Below are positions 1 through 7,649 of a stretch of 64,000 nucleotides of DNA, one piece after another. The number at the start of each line of letters is the position of its first letter. Position 1 is the first letter of the stretch. The translations under genes and the position numbers were made by a program. The notes beneath the pieces were generated by a model. The model did no database searches and was not told where the DNA came from. It saw only the letters and a list, made by a program, of their open reading frames with translations. Origin of the DNA: Bacteroidia bacterium (lineage in GTDB: Bacteria > Bacteroidota > Bacteroidia > B-17B0 > Aurantibacillaceae); assembly GCA_016787705.1 (NCBI GenBank), contig JAEUTP010000027.1:62001-126000 (forward strand), given 5' to 3'.

Positions 1-501
1 ATAGAGAATTGGCCGGATGTAAGCACTGATGTTTTATTGCAAACAAACGAAAAATGGCTTGGCCCTTATTTAAAGAATATAAAAAAACCGGATGATCTTA
101 AAAAAATAAATTTAAGCGAAGCATTATTTTATTCATTAGATCTTGAAAAACAACAAGCTTTAAATGTATTGGTGCCTCAAAAAATAGAAGTGCCCAGCGG
201 TTCAGAAATAAAAATTCAATATTTTATAAACGGTGCAGTGCCTGTATTATCTGTTCGCTTGCAGGAAGTGTTTGGTTTAAGCGATACACCAACTGTAAAT
301 AAAGGTAAAATAAAAGTGGTCATGCATTTATTGTCACCGGGTTATAAACCTGTTCAGGTTACGTCTGATCTAAAAAGCTTTTGGAATAATTTATATTTTG
401 AAGTGAAAAAAGAATTGCAACGTCGTTACCCAAAACATGCCTGGCCCGAAGATCCTTGGACGGCGCCTGCGGTAGCAAAGGGCAGAAGCCATAAGAAATA
501 A
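1..501 (+). CDS. hrpB: ATP-dependent helicase HrpB, C-terminal part (partial at window edge)
   Basis: The reading frame is open from base 1, so only the last 166 residues of the gene are present and the DEAH helicase core lies outside the window. What is here matches the HrpB C-terminal region: VRLQEVFGL, then LLSPGYKPVQVTSDL, then FWNNLYFEVKKELQRRYPKH and WPEDPWTA near the end. That order is characteristic of HrpB and not of other SF2 helicases. HrpB proteins are NTP-dependent nucleic-acid helicases of poorly defined role, usually about 820 residues. The next gene runs convergently and starts 7 bases beyond the stop, so the two 3' ends face each other. Confidence 0.93.
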   Translation: MENWPDVSTDVLLQTNEKWLGPYLKNIKKPDDLKKINLSEALFYSLDLEKQQALNVLVPQKIEVPSGSEIKIQYFINGAVPVLSVRLQEVFGLSDTPTVNKGKIKVVMHLLSPGYKPVQVTSDLKSFWNNLYFEVKKELQRRYPKHAWPEDPWTAPAVAKGRSHKK

Positions 502-508
502 GGCAGAT

Positions 509-730
509 CTATTTTAAATTAATTTGGTTAAAATGGTAAAGTTCTGCTTCTGCATCTAAAATTTCCTGGTTCAGTTTTTCTTCGTAAAATCTGTTTATAA
601 TAAGCATCGCATGTACAATACCCGGAAGAATAAACAAGGCTGTAAGAAATAAATTTAAAATAAAAGCACCGTTCTTACCTGTAGATAGTACTGCAATGGG
701 CGGCAGTATTACACAAAAAAAATACCTCAT
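509..730 (-). CDS. YqaE/Pmp3-family small membrane protein
   Basis: A 73-residue protein with the two hydrophobic segments of the Pmp3 (UPF0057) family. The first spans roughly residues 3-15 (FFCVILPPIAVL) and the second roughly residues 24-46 (ILNLFLTALFILPGIVHAML). The family motif PPIAV followed by LPGIVHA is clear. Members are tiny inner-membrane proteins linked to salt or membrane stress in yeast and plants; bacterial roles are unclear. The C-terminal tail (residues 48-73) is longer than in the shortest members and looks helical. The gene stands alone; a strong inverted repeat lies 55-95 bases upstream of its start. Confidence 0.85.
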   Translation of the reverse strand: MRYFFCVILPPIAVLSTGKNGAFILNLFLTALFILPGIVHAMLIINRFYEEKLNQEILDAEAELYHFNQINLK

Positions 731-1027
731 AATAACCTGGTTTAAATGTTATTGAAAGGTAATTCCTTTTAAACCATATTGTCAATAGGTAAAATTACCT
801 ATTTTGAGTAGGTAATTTTACCTATATAAAACAGACTTTTTTGTAACAAACTCCATATCTCGTGCAATGTGATTTATAGTCTCTTTTTCCTTTAAGACTG
901 GGATAATTGGTATTACCTTGTATTCCATATTTATTAATTTTTAATTTCTCATCCCCCATGTTGCCAACACTTTCCGTTACTACTCGCTGCCCTTTTGCAG
1001 CGGCTGCCTTTTTGTGTTTGGGCTAGT
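731..1027. other. Intergenic region with inverted repeat and a possible 36-aa reading frame
   Basis: No clear gene. A short minus-strand frame at 818-928 would encode 36 residues starting MEYKVIPIIPVLKEKE, resembling the N-terminus of small Bacteroidota proteins that begin in the same way. It ends inside the inverted repeat at 785-825, so it may be a decayed remnant. The rest (930-1027) shows nothing I recognise. Confidence 0.4.
785..825. repeat. Inverted repeat with 18-bp arms (TAGGTAA/TTACCTA)
   Basis: The arms are ATAGGTAAAATTACCTAT (785-802) and GTAGGTAATTTTACCTAT (808-825), separated by TTTGA. They pair at 17 of 18 positions, and each arm is itself nearly palindromic around TAGGTAA and TTACCTA. 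It lies upstream of the Pmp3-like gene and there is no T-tract, so a regulator site is more likely than a terminator. Confidence 0.75.
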
Positions 1028-1213
1028 TTAAACAAGATCGTGGTCATAAACCAAAACCGGCCCATTTAATGCCTGGAATTTAATATAATAGTTGCTAAGG
1101 CTCTGTTGGGTTGTAATAATTACACCATTCGTTCCTGAAGGAATAATTTTTGCACCATAAGTTTTATTTCGGCGTAGCGTAACCGTTTGATTTATTGTAT
1201 ATCTGCAAGGCAT
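1028..1213 (-). CDS. Small hypothetical protein, last gene of the patatin operon
   Basis: A 61-residue protein with no signal peptide or membrane segment. Its composition suggests a small beta fold: residues 6-14 (TINQTVTLR), a turn at SGTNG, then VIITTQQ, NYYIKFQ and PVLVYDHDL. SH3-like or KOW-like barrels have this look, but I do not recognise a named family. It starts 6 bases after the stop of the upstream lipoprotein gene, so it almost certainly belongs to the same transcript as the phospholipase, membrane protein and two lipoproteins. Function unknown. Confidence 0.6.
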   Translation of the reverse strand: MPCRYTINQTVTLRRNKTYGAKIIPSGTNGVIITTQQSLSNYYIKFQALNGPVLVYDHDLV

Positions 1214-1219
1214 GGTTTT

Positions 1220-2347
1220 TTATTTTAAATTATCTTTATATGCTTTTTCAATTCTTTCAATTGCTTGTTTCTTTTTACGTGGATTGTTTATATCCTTTGA
1301 GGCGTCAATAAGTATGGTCATAAATGTATTCAGATCTTCTTCAAGATTTTGTTTTTTTATATTTAATTCTTTCGTTTTGTAATTAAGGCTGTCGAGTTCA
1401 GGCAAATTAACGGTTTTGTTTGGCGACGAGGCCGTATTTTTAGTTGGAATGCCGTTGGCATATGCTAAATACTTGATACCCTGACTTAGTACTTTAAATG
1501 AAGTCCTAACTGCTTCGTCAGCATCAACCCTAACACCTTTTATTGTAAATTCTCCCGGCCCATCCATTTTAATAGCTATATCTGAATTGCCAAGAAATGT
1601 ACGCGCTGCAGTAAAGTTATATCTTGAATGCGCTGTTTTGCGATAGTTACCGCGCTCGCCAACATTTGATGTATTAACAGATCCATCGGTTAATGTTTTT
1701 TTTGATCTTATCTTTTTCCAATATACAGGCGGTAATACGGCAATTATAGAACAATTAGGGTCTGATAAGATAGAATCTCCAAATGCTGATGTTACATTAT
1801 TTGTTTCAGACTGAATACTTTTACCCAGATCGAATACCTTTTGAATAAATTCAGGGCTTTTATCAATGGCCCTTCCCATGATAATGTTTTCAAAATCCAG
1901 CATTACTTTTTTGAACGAAATTATTGCTGAATTATAACTGCCCATTGCTTTTTCATGAATTAAGGTATTTTCTTTTGAAATGTCATTCTTAAGCAACTGT
2001 AACGAGTATAATACAGTGTCTGATGCAATAAGCAGTTTTCGAACTTCTTCATTAAACGTGCCGGTGATACCAAGTTTTAAAGTTGAAAGATCTGAAGTGT
2101 CAATCTTATCGGGGTTTTTATCAATAAAGTCGAATACTTTTTTTACAGAGGCTTCTCTGTAATCTGATATTGCATTAGAAGAAATAGCGGCTTGAATCTT
2201 CTTCTCCAGCTCACTAACGTATTCCAGCTTGTATAAAAACGTTTGATTATATGCTTGTTTGTTAAGAACATCAACCCTAACTCTCATGGTTGAAACACAT
2301 GAACAAAGGATGGCAATTAGCGGTAATATTAAAATATGCTTTTTCAT
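1220..2347 (-). CDS. Lipoprotein of unknown function, 375 aa (patatin operon)
   Basis: The N-terminus MKKHILILPLIAILCSC is a lipoprotein signal peptide with the lipobox cysteine at residue 17. The mature part is rich in helix-forming residues. Residues 45-60 (LEYVSELEKKIQ) and 315-345 (LNIKKQNLEEDLNTF) look like coiled coils. I recognise no domain. Its ATG shares one base with the stop codon of the preceding gene (TAATG arrangement), which implies translational coupling. The protein is therefore expected at the membrane, exposed to the periplasm or cell surface, together with the second lipoprotein and the membrane protein of the same operon. Confidence 0.75.
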   Translation of the reverse strand: MKKHILILPLIAILCSCVSTMRVRVDVLNKQAYNQTFLYKLEYVSELEKKIQAAISSNAISDYREASVKKVFDFIDKNPDKIDTSDLSTLKLGITGTFNEEVRKLLIASDTVLYSLQLLKNDISKENTLIHEKAMGSYNSAIISFKKVMLDFENIIMGRAIDKSPEFIQKVFDLGKSIQSETNNVTSAFGDSILSDPNCSIIAVLPPVYWKKIRSKKTLTDGSVNTSNVGERGNYRKTAHSRYNFTAARTFLGNSDIAIKMDGPGEFTIKGVRVDADEAVRTSFKVLSQGIKYLAYANGIPTKNTASSPNKTVNLPELDSLNYKTKELNIKKQNLEEDLNTFMTILIDASKDINNPRKKKQAIERIEKAYKDNLK

Positions 2348-2940
2348 TAGTTCTCAAATTTAGTTTTAGCAAGTTCAAGATTCCGTACAGACAATTTTCC
2401 GTCGGTACGGATTTCAAGTGTTAATAAAAAATCCTTAAGATCGCTTTTAGGATTTGGTGATTTACTTAGCGAATCAAGATACATGGCTGCGGTAGTTTTT
2501 ATCTTGTCTTTTAAAAGATCTATCTCATCTATCTGGTTTGAAACGTCAATAGCTTTATCTATTTTTTCTTTATTTGCTAATCGCGCTATAACTTCCAGTA
2601 TTTCTTCGTTATTTGCAAAGTTGCCTATCTGTTCAGAAATGGAATTTGAATTGCTGGAAAGGATCATGATCAATTTTGCATTTGGGCTGTGATTGGCCCA
2701 ATTAACCGTTTGTGCCGAATCGGGTTGGCCCATTTCACTAAAATATTTTTCTACAGCATGCTCATCAAAATATCCTGAAATGTATCTTGACCTGGATGCA
2801 ATGGAATAGGAGTTTATTCGCAAACGATAGTAATTATCGCCGGATTTAAAGTAATGTAATTCTTTTGCAGATTGACAAGATGTCATAATTAAACACGAAC
2901 ATATTGTCGCTTTAATTAAATGTTTTTTAAATTTTATCAT
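2347..2940 (-). CDS. Lipoprotein of unknown function, 197 aa (patatin operon)
   Basis: The signal MIKFKKHLIKATICSCLIMTSC ends in a lipobox, with the probable lipidated cysteine at residue 22. A basic N-region and hydrophobic core precede it. The mature protein begins with a beta-rich part (YYRLRINSYSIASRSRYISG) and continues with a helical part (residues 110-165). No family is recognised. It sits 20 bases after the membrane protein gene and overlaps the next lipoprotein by one base. Two consecutive lipoproteins beside a cytoplasmic phospholipase suggest an envelope-spanning assembly, but this is inference from context only. Confidence 0.75.
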   Translation of the reverse strand: MIKFKKHLIKATICSCLIMTSCQSAKELHYFKSGDNYYRLRINSYSIASRSRYISGYFDEHAVEKYFSEMGQPDSAQTVNWANHSPNAKLIMILSSNSNSISEQIGNFANNEEILEVIARLANKEKIDKAIDVSNQIDEIDLLKDKIKTTAAMYLDSLSKSPNPKSDLKDFLLTLEIRTDGKLSVRNLELAKTKFEN

Positions 2941-2960
2941 ATGTTATTTTAATTTGTTTT

Positions 2961-4235
2961 TTATTCTGTTTGTTGCGGAGTATTATTTTGTACTGAAGCA
3001 GTTGTATTTGCCTGCTGTGAACTATCTCCCATTTTGTTATTCAGCACATAACCTGCAATACCACCTAATAAGGCAGCCAATGAATTTTCGGAAAGTAATT
3101 TTGCTAAGCCCAGAATAAAAATTGTAATTATAAGGAGTAATACAGTTATCATATAAACCGAATACCATGCACTTACTTTAAATTCTTCCTGGTGTTGTGC
3201 TTCGCTTTTACCATCGCCGGGTTTGCGAAGCTTACTTCTGTATACCAAGCCGGCAATGTACATGGTTAATGCTGTTACGCAAAAAGCAATAATGCCATAT
3301 TTAATGGCTTTATCGTTAATATCCAATCTTGAATTTCGATATTCGTCAACTTTTTTATTGTAATCGTTTACGTAATTTTTGATCAGCACATCCAAACTGT
3401 CACTTCTCTTATTTAACTGTTTGCCAAGGAAAGATAATTGCTTAGATGCATTATCAATAAATTTTCCTAATTCAGCTGGGGTAGGGGTTGTGTTTTTTTT
3501 GTCTTTATATATAGGGTACCTATAGTTGTACATATCATAAAAAACAACATTTCTTCCATAACTCTTTTGAATACTAATATGATATTTACTTAATAAGCTA
3601 TTAAATTGTAAATGATATTTTTTGTAAGCTTGATCGCATTGAACGTATGCTTTTGTATTAATGTAATCATTTACAGCATAACCGTTATTTGATATAGGAA
3701 TGTTTCCATTAGACATATATTTGTCGATGTGGAAAGAATAAATTTGATTTGGCTCTAATGAAGAAAGGAAGTTGATCATTTCTTCAGAAAGATAAACGGG
3801 TGTATTATTATTTTGTGGTGGTTTTATCCTTGCGCCTGAATACTGATAAAGATCTTCGTTTTGAGTATCCGTATTTTCTGAGTAAGTTCTTTCTGGAATG
3901 CCTGATTTTACATCTTTTAATAAACTATTTTCAGATGAATCGCTAAAACCTATCTGTCCTAAAACCTCTTCAATAATTATTTTTTCACTTTTAAATTTAT
4001 TAAACTCACGTCTTATTCTTATTATTTCATCCGCGCTGCTCTCAGGATTTTCAGGATCGATCATTTCAAACGAACTATCAAAGGTGCTGGTTTTGGCATC
4101 ACCTGTATTTTGAAAATAAAGTACAGTTGCCATTATAATTATTATTGCGCATGCAACAACAATAATAATATTCTTGCTTATATTGGATTTATTATCTTCT
4201 TTCATATTATTTTTAATGTGACGCTTACTCTTCAT
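2961..4235 (-). CDS. Membrane protein of unknown function, 424 aa (patatin operon)
   Basis: One membrane segment near the N-terminus (about residues 23-43, IIIVVACAIIIIMATVLYF) is followed by a soluble region of about 260 residues. A C-terminal cluster of hydrophobic segments then appears around residues 311-330 (IAFCVTALTMYIAGLVY), 357-378 (VYMITVLLLIITIFILGL) and 384-402, where LAALLGGIAGYVL is glycine-rich. The last 20 residues are polar and rich in Gln, Asn and Thr. The middle region is charged and mostly helical. It begins 33 bases after the patatin gene stop. No homologous family is recognised. The topology would place the large domain outside the cytoplasm, opposite the phospholipase. 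Confidence 0.75.
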   Translation of the reverse strand: MKSKRHIKNNMKEDNKSNISKNIIIVVACAIIIIMATVLYFQNTGDAKTSTFDSSFEMIDPENPESSADEIIRIRREFNKFKSEKIIIEEVLGQIGFSDSSENSLLKDVKSGIPERTYSENTDTQNEDLYQYSGARIKPPQNNNTPVYLSEEMINFLSSLEPNQIYSFHIDKYMSNGNIPISNNGYAVNDYINTKAYVQCDQAYKKYHLQFNSLLSKYHISIQKSYGRNVVFYDMYNYRYPIYKDKKNTTPTPAELGKFIDNASKQLSFLGKQLNKRSDSLDVLIKNYVNDYNKKVDEYRNSRLDINDKAIKYGIIAFCVTALTMYIAGLVYRSKLRKPGDGKSEAQHQEEFKVSAWYSVYMITVLLLIITIFILGLAKLLSENSLAALLGGIAGYVLNNKMGDSSQQANTTASVQNNTPQQTE

Positions 4236-4268
4236 CGGATTTTCGGCAAACTCCGTAAAGAAATAGTC

Positions 4269-5279
4269 TTACACTATCAATTCCACAAACTCATCCAATT
4301 GTCTATTAAAAATTTGTGCGGTTTCGGTTCCTAATTCTCTCAAGGCATTTAAATTTTGTGGCGAAGCATCATCCATATCGGGGCTTACATCATGCGGCAA
4401 TACCTGGTTAATGCGCAAATATTGTTGCGGTGCACCAACGGCATGATAAACCTGCCGCAGTTGGTAATCCACCACATCAGATACGCCTGCCATCATAATA
4501 TCTATTAACGGTTTTACCCAGGCGGCCAACCCCCAGTCTTTGGCAGAATTGTAATCGTATTCTTTTCTTGTAAAACCTGTACCAATAGAAAGAATAGCCA
4601 TTTCTTTGGCTGTTTTATTAAATTTATTATGCACTTCTGCATAGGCGCAAAGCGTTGGGTTGTTTACAAAAACTCCTCCATCTATTAATGGATACGTAAC
4701 ACCTGTCATGGATCTTATTTCTGAACATTCAAAATAAGTTGGAGCTGCAGAAGTAGCCCGTGCTACGTCTTTTACAAAATAATTCCAGCCTTCATCTTGT
4801 GCTGCATCCATCTGATTAAAAAAATGTCCTTGTCTTCTTTTTATATCATAAGCAGTGATAAGACAAGGCTTAAGCAATTGGCTTAATTTTGTATCGCCAA
4901 AATAATCATTAAGTGCAGCTTCCAATTCGGCAACCGGATATTTTTCATCGGTTAAACCACCGACTGATTTTATTTTATGCCTAAAAGGAATATTAAAGAT
5001 CTCATCACCTCTTTCTAAATAAAGATTCACAACTTCCTGCGCGTTAAATTTAGGGCGGTTGGTTTTAAGATCAGGGCAAAGATAAGAGCAGGTAAGAATA
5101 CCGCCGGTACTTGTTCCCGCAATCAGGTCAAAATGATCGGCAATGCGGGCATTTTTATTGCCTGTTCTTTTTTTTAGCTTCTCTTCCAATGTAACTATTA
5201 TTTGTCCCGGAATGATACCACGAATGCCGCCACCATCAATAGAGAGTATGCGTGTTAATTTATTTGTGCTGTCTGCCAT
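4269..5279 (-). CDS. Patatin-like phospholipase (first gene of operon)
   Basis: A cytoplasmic patatin-family acyl hydrolase of 336 residues with no signal peptide. All catalytic features are visible. The oxyanion-hole motif DGGGIRG lies at residues 15-21, the nucleophile is Ser57 in GTSTG, and the catalytic aspartate is Asp200 in the DGG motif (LIDGGVFVNNP). The Ser-Asp dyad family hydrolyses acyl groups of phospholipids. Close relatives include plant patatins and CapV, the phospholipase effector of CBASS anti-phage systems. No cyclic-nucleotide synthase is near here, so a CBASS role is not supported. It heads a leftward operon (5279 to 1028) with a membrane protein, two lipoproteins and a small protein, and is divergent from a LuxR-type regulator. 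Confidence 0.92.
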   Translation of the reverse strand: MADSTNKLTRILSIDGGGIRGIIPGQIIVTLEEKLKKRTGNKNARIADHFDLIAGTSTGGILTCSYLCPDLKTNRPKFNAQEVVNLYLERGDEIFNIPFRHKIKSVGGLTDEKYPVAELEAALNDYFGDTKLSQLLKPCLITAYDIKRRQGHFFNQMDAAQDEGWNYFVKDVARATSAAPTYFECSEIRSMTGVTYPLIDGGVFVNNPTLCAYAEVHNKFNKTAKEMAILSIGTGFTRKEYDYNSAKDWGLAAWVKPLIDIMMAGVSDVVDYQLRQVYHAVGAPQQYLRINQVLPHDVSPDMDDASPQNLNALRELGTETAQIFNRQLDEFVELIV

Positions 5280-5333
5280 AATTAAATTTTAAATTTAAAC
5301 ATGGCTAATATATACTATCCAAAACACAAAAAC

Positions 5334-5353
5334 ACCTACTGCTGGCAGTAGGT
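5334..5353. promoter_or_regulatory. 20-bp palindrome between patatin operon and LuxR-type regulator
   Basis: ACCTACTGC-tg-GCAGTAGGT: perfect 9-bp arms with a 2-base centre. It lies 55 bases upstream of the patatin start and 107 bases upstream of the divergent regulator. LuxR-type HTH proteins bind such dyads of about 20 bp, so it is a good candidate operator for the neighbouring regulator. The core TAGGT/ACCTA also appears in the inverted repeat at 785-825, with different spacing. Confidence 0.6.
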
Positions 5354-5459
5354 AGCTTGTACGTTAAAACACGTAGAAAAATTTGCTGTTTATGTTTAAA
5401 AACCGTAAGTTTAATATAGTATAAGCTAAAAACCTTTTTTTGTAAAAATCATATCTCTT

Positions 5460-6124
5460 TTGAAAACAAAAGAAAGAAATATCTCTATCATGGTTGCCGA
5501 TGACCATAATCTGGGCAGGCAAAGTTTTAGCTCTTATCTTGAAACAAATTGTGAAGGTGTAAAAATAACAGGCCAGGCTGCTAACGGTTTAGAACTGTTG
5601 GAACTTATGAAAAAAAAAGCCCCCGATATTGTTATACTGGATCTGGAAATGCCAGTAATGAACGGACATCAGACTTTATTGCAAATAACAAAGAGATACC
5701 CTAAAGTAAAAACAATTATTTTTAGTACACATTATAACGAATATTTTATTTCTGAATTAATGATTGCAGGCGCCTGTGGTTATTTATCAAAAAGTTGTTT
5801 TGCCGAAGAAATGTTTGAAACAATAGATAAGGTTTACAACGAAGGTTTTTATTTTAATAATACGGTTTCGCGCCAGGTTGTAACTACATTAATTGAAGAA
5901 CGTAAATTACAGTATTTAATTTCCGAAAAGATCTTATCAGAACGCGAAATAGATGTTTTAAAAGAGATATGTAATGAAAAGCAAGGAAAAGAAATTGCTG
6001 ATGCTTTAAAAATAAGTGAGAATACTGTACAATTTCATAAAAAAATATTTATACAAAAACAAATAGCGAAACGCTTGTTGGCTTAGTTAAATATGCAATA
6101 CGAACAGGTATTGTTATTCCGTAG
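5460..6124 (+). pseudogene. NarL/LuxR-type response regulator, frameshifted in the HTH domain
   Basis: The receiver domain is intact: acidic pair ADDH near residues 13-15 and phospho-acceptor Asp in DIVILDLEMP. A LuxR HTH begins at LSEREIDVLK. The frame then runs into a run of seven A (6039-6045). In the frame used so far, translation ends at 6086 with an atypical tail (IFIQKQIAKRLLA). In the other frame the DNA continues with the normal family ending, NIYTKTNSETLVGLVKYAIR then TGIVIP, stopping at 6124. Eight A would restore a complete protein. This is either a one-base deletion, a phase-variable homopolymer, ribosomal slippage or a read error. The start is TTG at 5460; an ATG at 5490 would cut into strand one of the receiver. 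Confidence 0.85.
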
Positions 6125-6881
6125 TTTTTAATTCTGATTTTACTTTTAATTGCATATAAAACTTTTTTTGTTTTGTATCGAATTTTTCAATTGATGAACG
6201 CAGCATTGTACGCGGCATAGTGGCGGCGTATTTATTTAAAAAATCTAAAAGCGTTTTACGAGATTTGTCCCCGGCAAAGCGAAGCATCCAACCGGTAGCT
6301 TTATGAATAAGATCTTCCGAATCTTTAAGCAGTATCTGAGCAATTTTAAAAGTATCTTCTGTTTGATTTTGCCTTATAAAATAGCAAGTGCTTAATATCG
6401 CTGTACGGCGCTCCCAAAGGTTTTTTGATTTTGCCATTCTATATAAGATCTTATGAGATTTATCAAATAAATAAAGCCCGGTCATGTTTAAGCAACCAAG
6501 ATCTACAAGGTCCCAGTTATTTATCCTGTCGTGACGTTTCATATACAGATCGTAAAAATCCTTAAGTCTTTCTGCCGTAATTTTTTTATTACGCGATGCT
6601 TTATCCATAATGCTTACAGCACCTGCACGTGCTTCATGAATATCACTTTCCAATAATTTTTCAATTTCTTTTATTGGCATTTCGCTATAAGCAATGGCAA
6701 GCGCAAATACTTTTCCCATGGGCACACCAATAAATTTATCGCCATGGCCATATTGACCTTTACCTGATTTAAAATAACGTTCAATCTTTTTTTGTTCGGC
6801 GTCGGATTTAAGTACGTATAACTGTTTTATAAACTCCTTGGCAGTTAATTGAAATATTGGGATAGAAGATGTTTTTGCCAT
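6114..6881 (-). CDS. DNA alkylation repair protein, AlkD-like
   Basis: A 255-residue all-helical protein of the AlkD family (HEAT-like repeats). The family landmarks are present: FKSGKGQYGHGDKFIGVP near residues 39-56, the NNWDLVD segment near residue 120, and WERRTAILSTCYFIR around residues 150-165. AlkD-type glycosylases remove 3- and 7-alkylated purines from DNA without base flipping. The length matches the family. Its 3' end overlaps the reconstructed 3' end of the convergent LuxR-type regulator by 11 bases. No operon partner is evident; the next gene upstream is about 100 bases away. Confidence 0.9.
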   Translation of the reverse strand: MAKTSSIPIFQLTAKEFIKQLYVLKSDAEQKKIERYFKSGKGQYGHGDKFIGVPMGKVFALAIAYSEMPIKEIEKLLESDIHEARAGAVSIMDKASRNKKITAERLKDFYDLYMKRHDRINNWDLVDLGCLNMTGLYLFDKSHKILYRMAKSKNLWERRTAILSTCYFIRQNQTEDTFKIAQILLKDSEDLIHKATGWMLRFAGDKSRKTLLDFLNKYAATMPRTMLRSSIEKFDTKQKKFYMQLKVKSELKTTE

Positions 6882-6983
6882 TTGTTTTTATTTATACAAA
6901 TATGCAATAGAAAAACAACTATTGCTAAAACAAAAAAGCAGGAAAACAGTTCCTGCTTTAAGATTTTTAAATAATAAAACTTT

Positions 6984-7358
6984 CTAAATTTTAGCCGAGG
7001 CTATTTTTTTATGATAAGTAATATATGAAACCATTAATACGGCAAGCACAACTAATGGAAAAAAAGCAAGGCCAACAAAACCTTCAACGGCAACATAACT
7101 AATAAATGCAAAAATAAAATCAAATGTTAAGCCTGCATAAGCCCATTCTTTTAAACGTGAAGGAATTCGTGGGATGATCAATATAATGCATCCTCCAACT
7201 TTAAAAACTGCCAGTGCTAAACCAAAATAATCGGGATAGCCTAAATGCCTGATGCCCTCTTTTGCCATTTCTGATTGAGAAGTAAGTGCTGGCATAACAC
7301 CTTCAAATAAAAAAATAAGTGAAGTTGTGATCCAGTAAATAATGTTATTTGTTTTCAT
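6984..7358 (-). CDS. DoxX-like membrane protein
   Basis: A 124-residue protein with four hydrophobic segments in the DoxX-like arrangement. Residues 5-25 (NIIYWITTSLIFLFEGVMPAL) form the first, followed by GLALAVFKVGGCIILIIPRI near 45-64. LKEWAYAGLTFDFIFAFISY comes near 68-87 and FFPLVVLAVLMVSYITYHK near 98-116. The EWAYAG motif after the second segment is typical. Members are small inner-membrane proteins with no settled function; some relatives associate with thioredoxin or thiosulfate metabolism. A second member lies at 11889-12296 in the ArsR operon. It appears to be transcribed alone. Confidence 0.85.
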   Translation of the reverse strand: MKTNNIIYWITTSLIFLFEGVMPALTSQSEMAKEGIRHLGYPDYFGLALAVFKVGGCIILIIPRIPSRLKEWAYAGLTFDFIFAFISYVAVEGFVGLAFFPLVVLAVLMVSYITYHKKIASAKI

Positions 7359-7649
7359 AGGTATTTTATTAATAGTTTTATGATAACAAAGTTAGATGCA
7401 ATATTTTTAAAGCAAAAGGTGTAAATGCGACATTCTTAGGTGTGAAATTCGACACATATCGTTAGTAATATTCAATCCTATATTAGTCATGTTGTACACG
7501 CTCATTCGCAATAAAATAGACTATCCCGTAAATTTTGCCTTCAAACCCTTTAATTACTGTTAATATTAAACGCCGGTTGTTAATATAGTTTTAAATGAGC
7601 TACGAAGTTTAAGGATATTTTGTATAATATTACTGGTAAAATACAAATA

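Noticed and set aside
4269..5279. CBASS effector
   Set aside because: Patatin-type effectors exist in CBASS, but no cyclic-nucleotide synthase or ubiquitin-like partner is in the neighbourhood.
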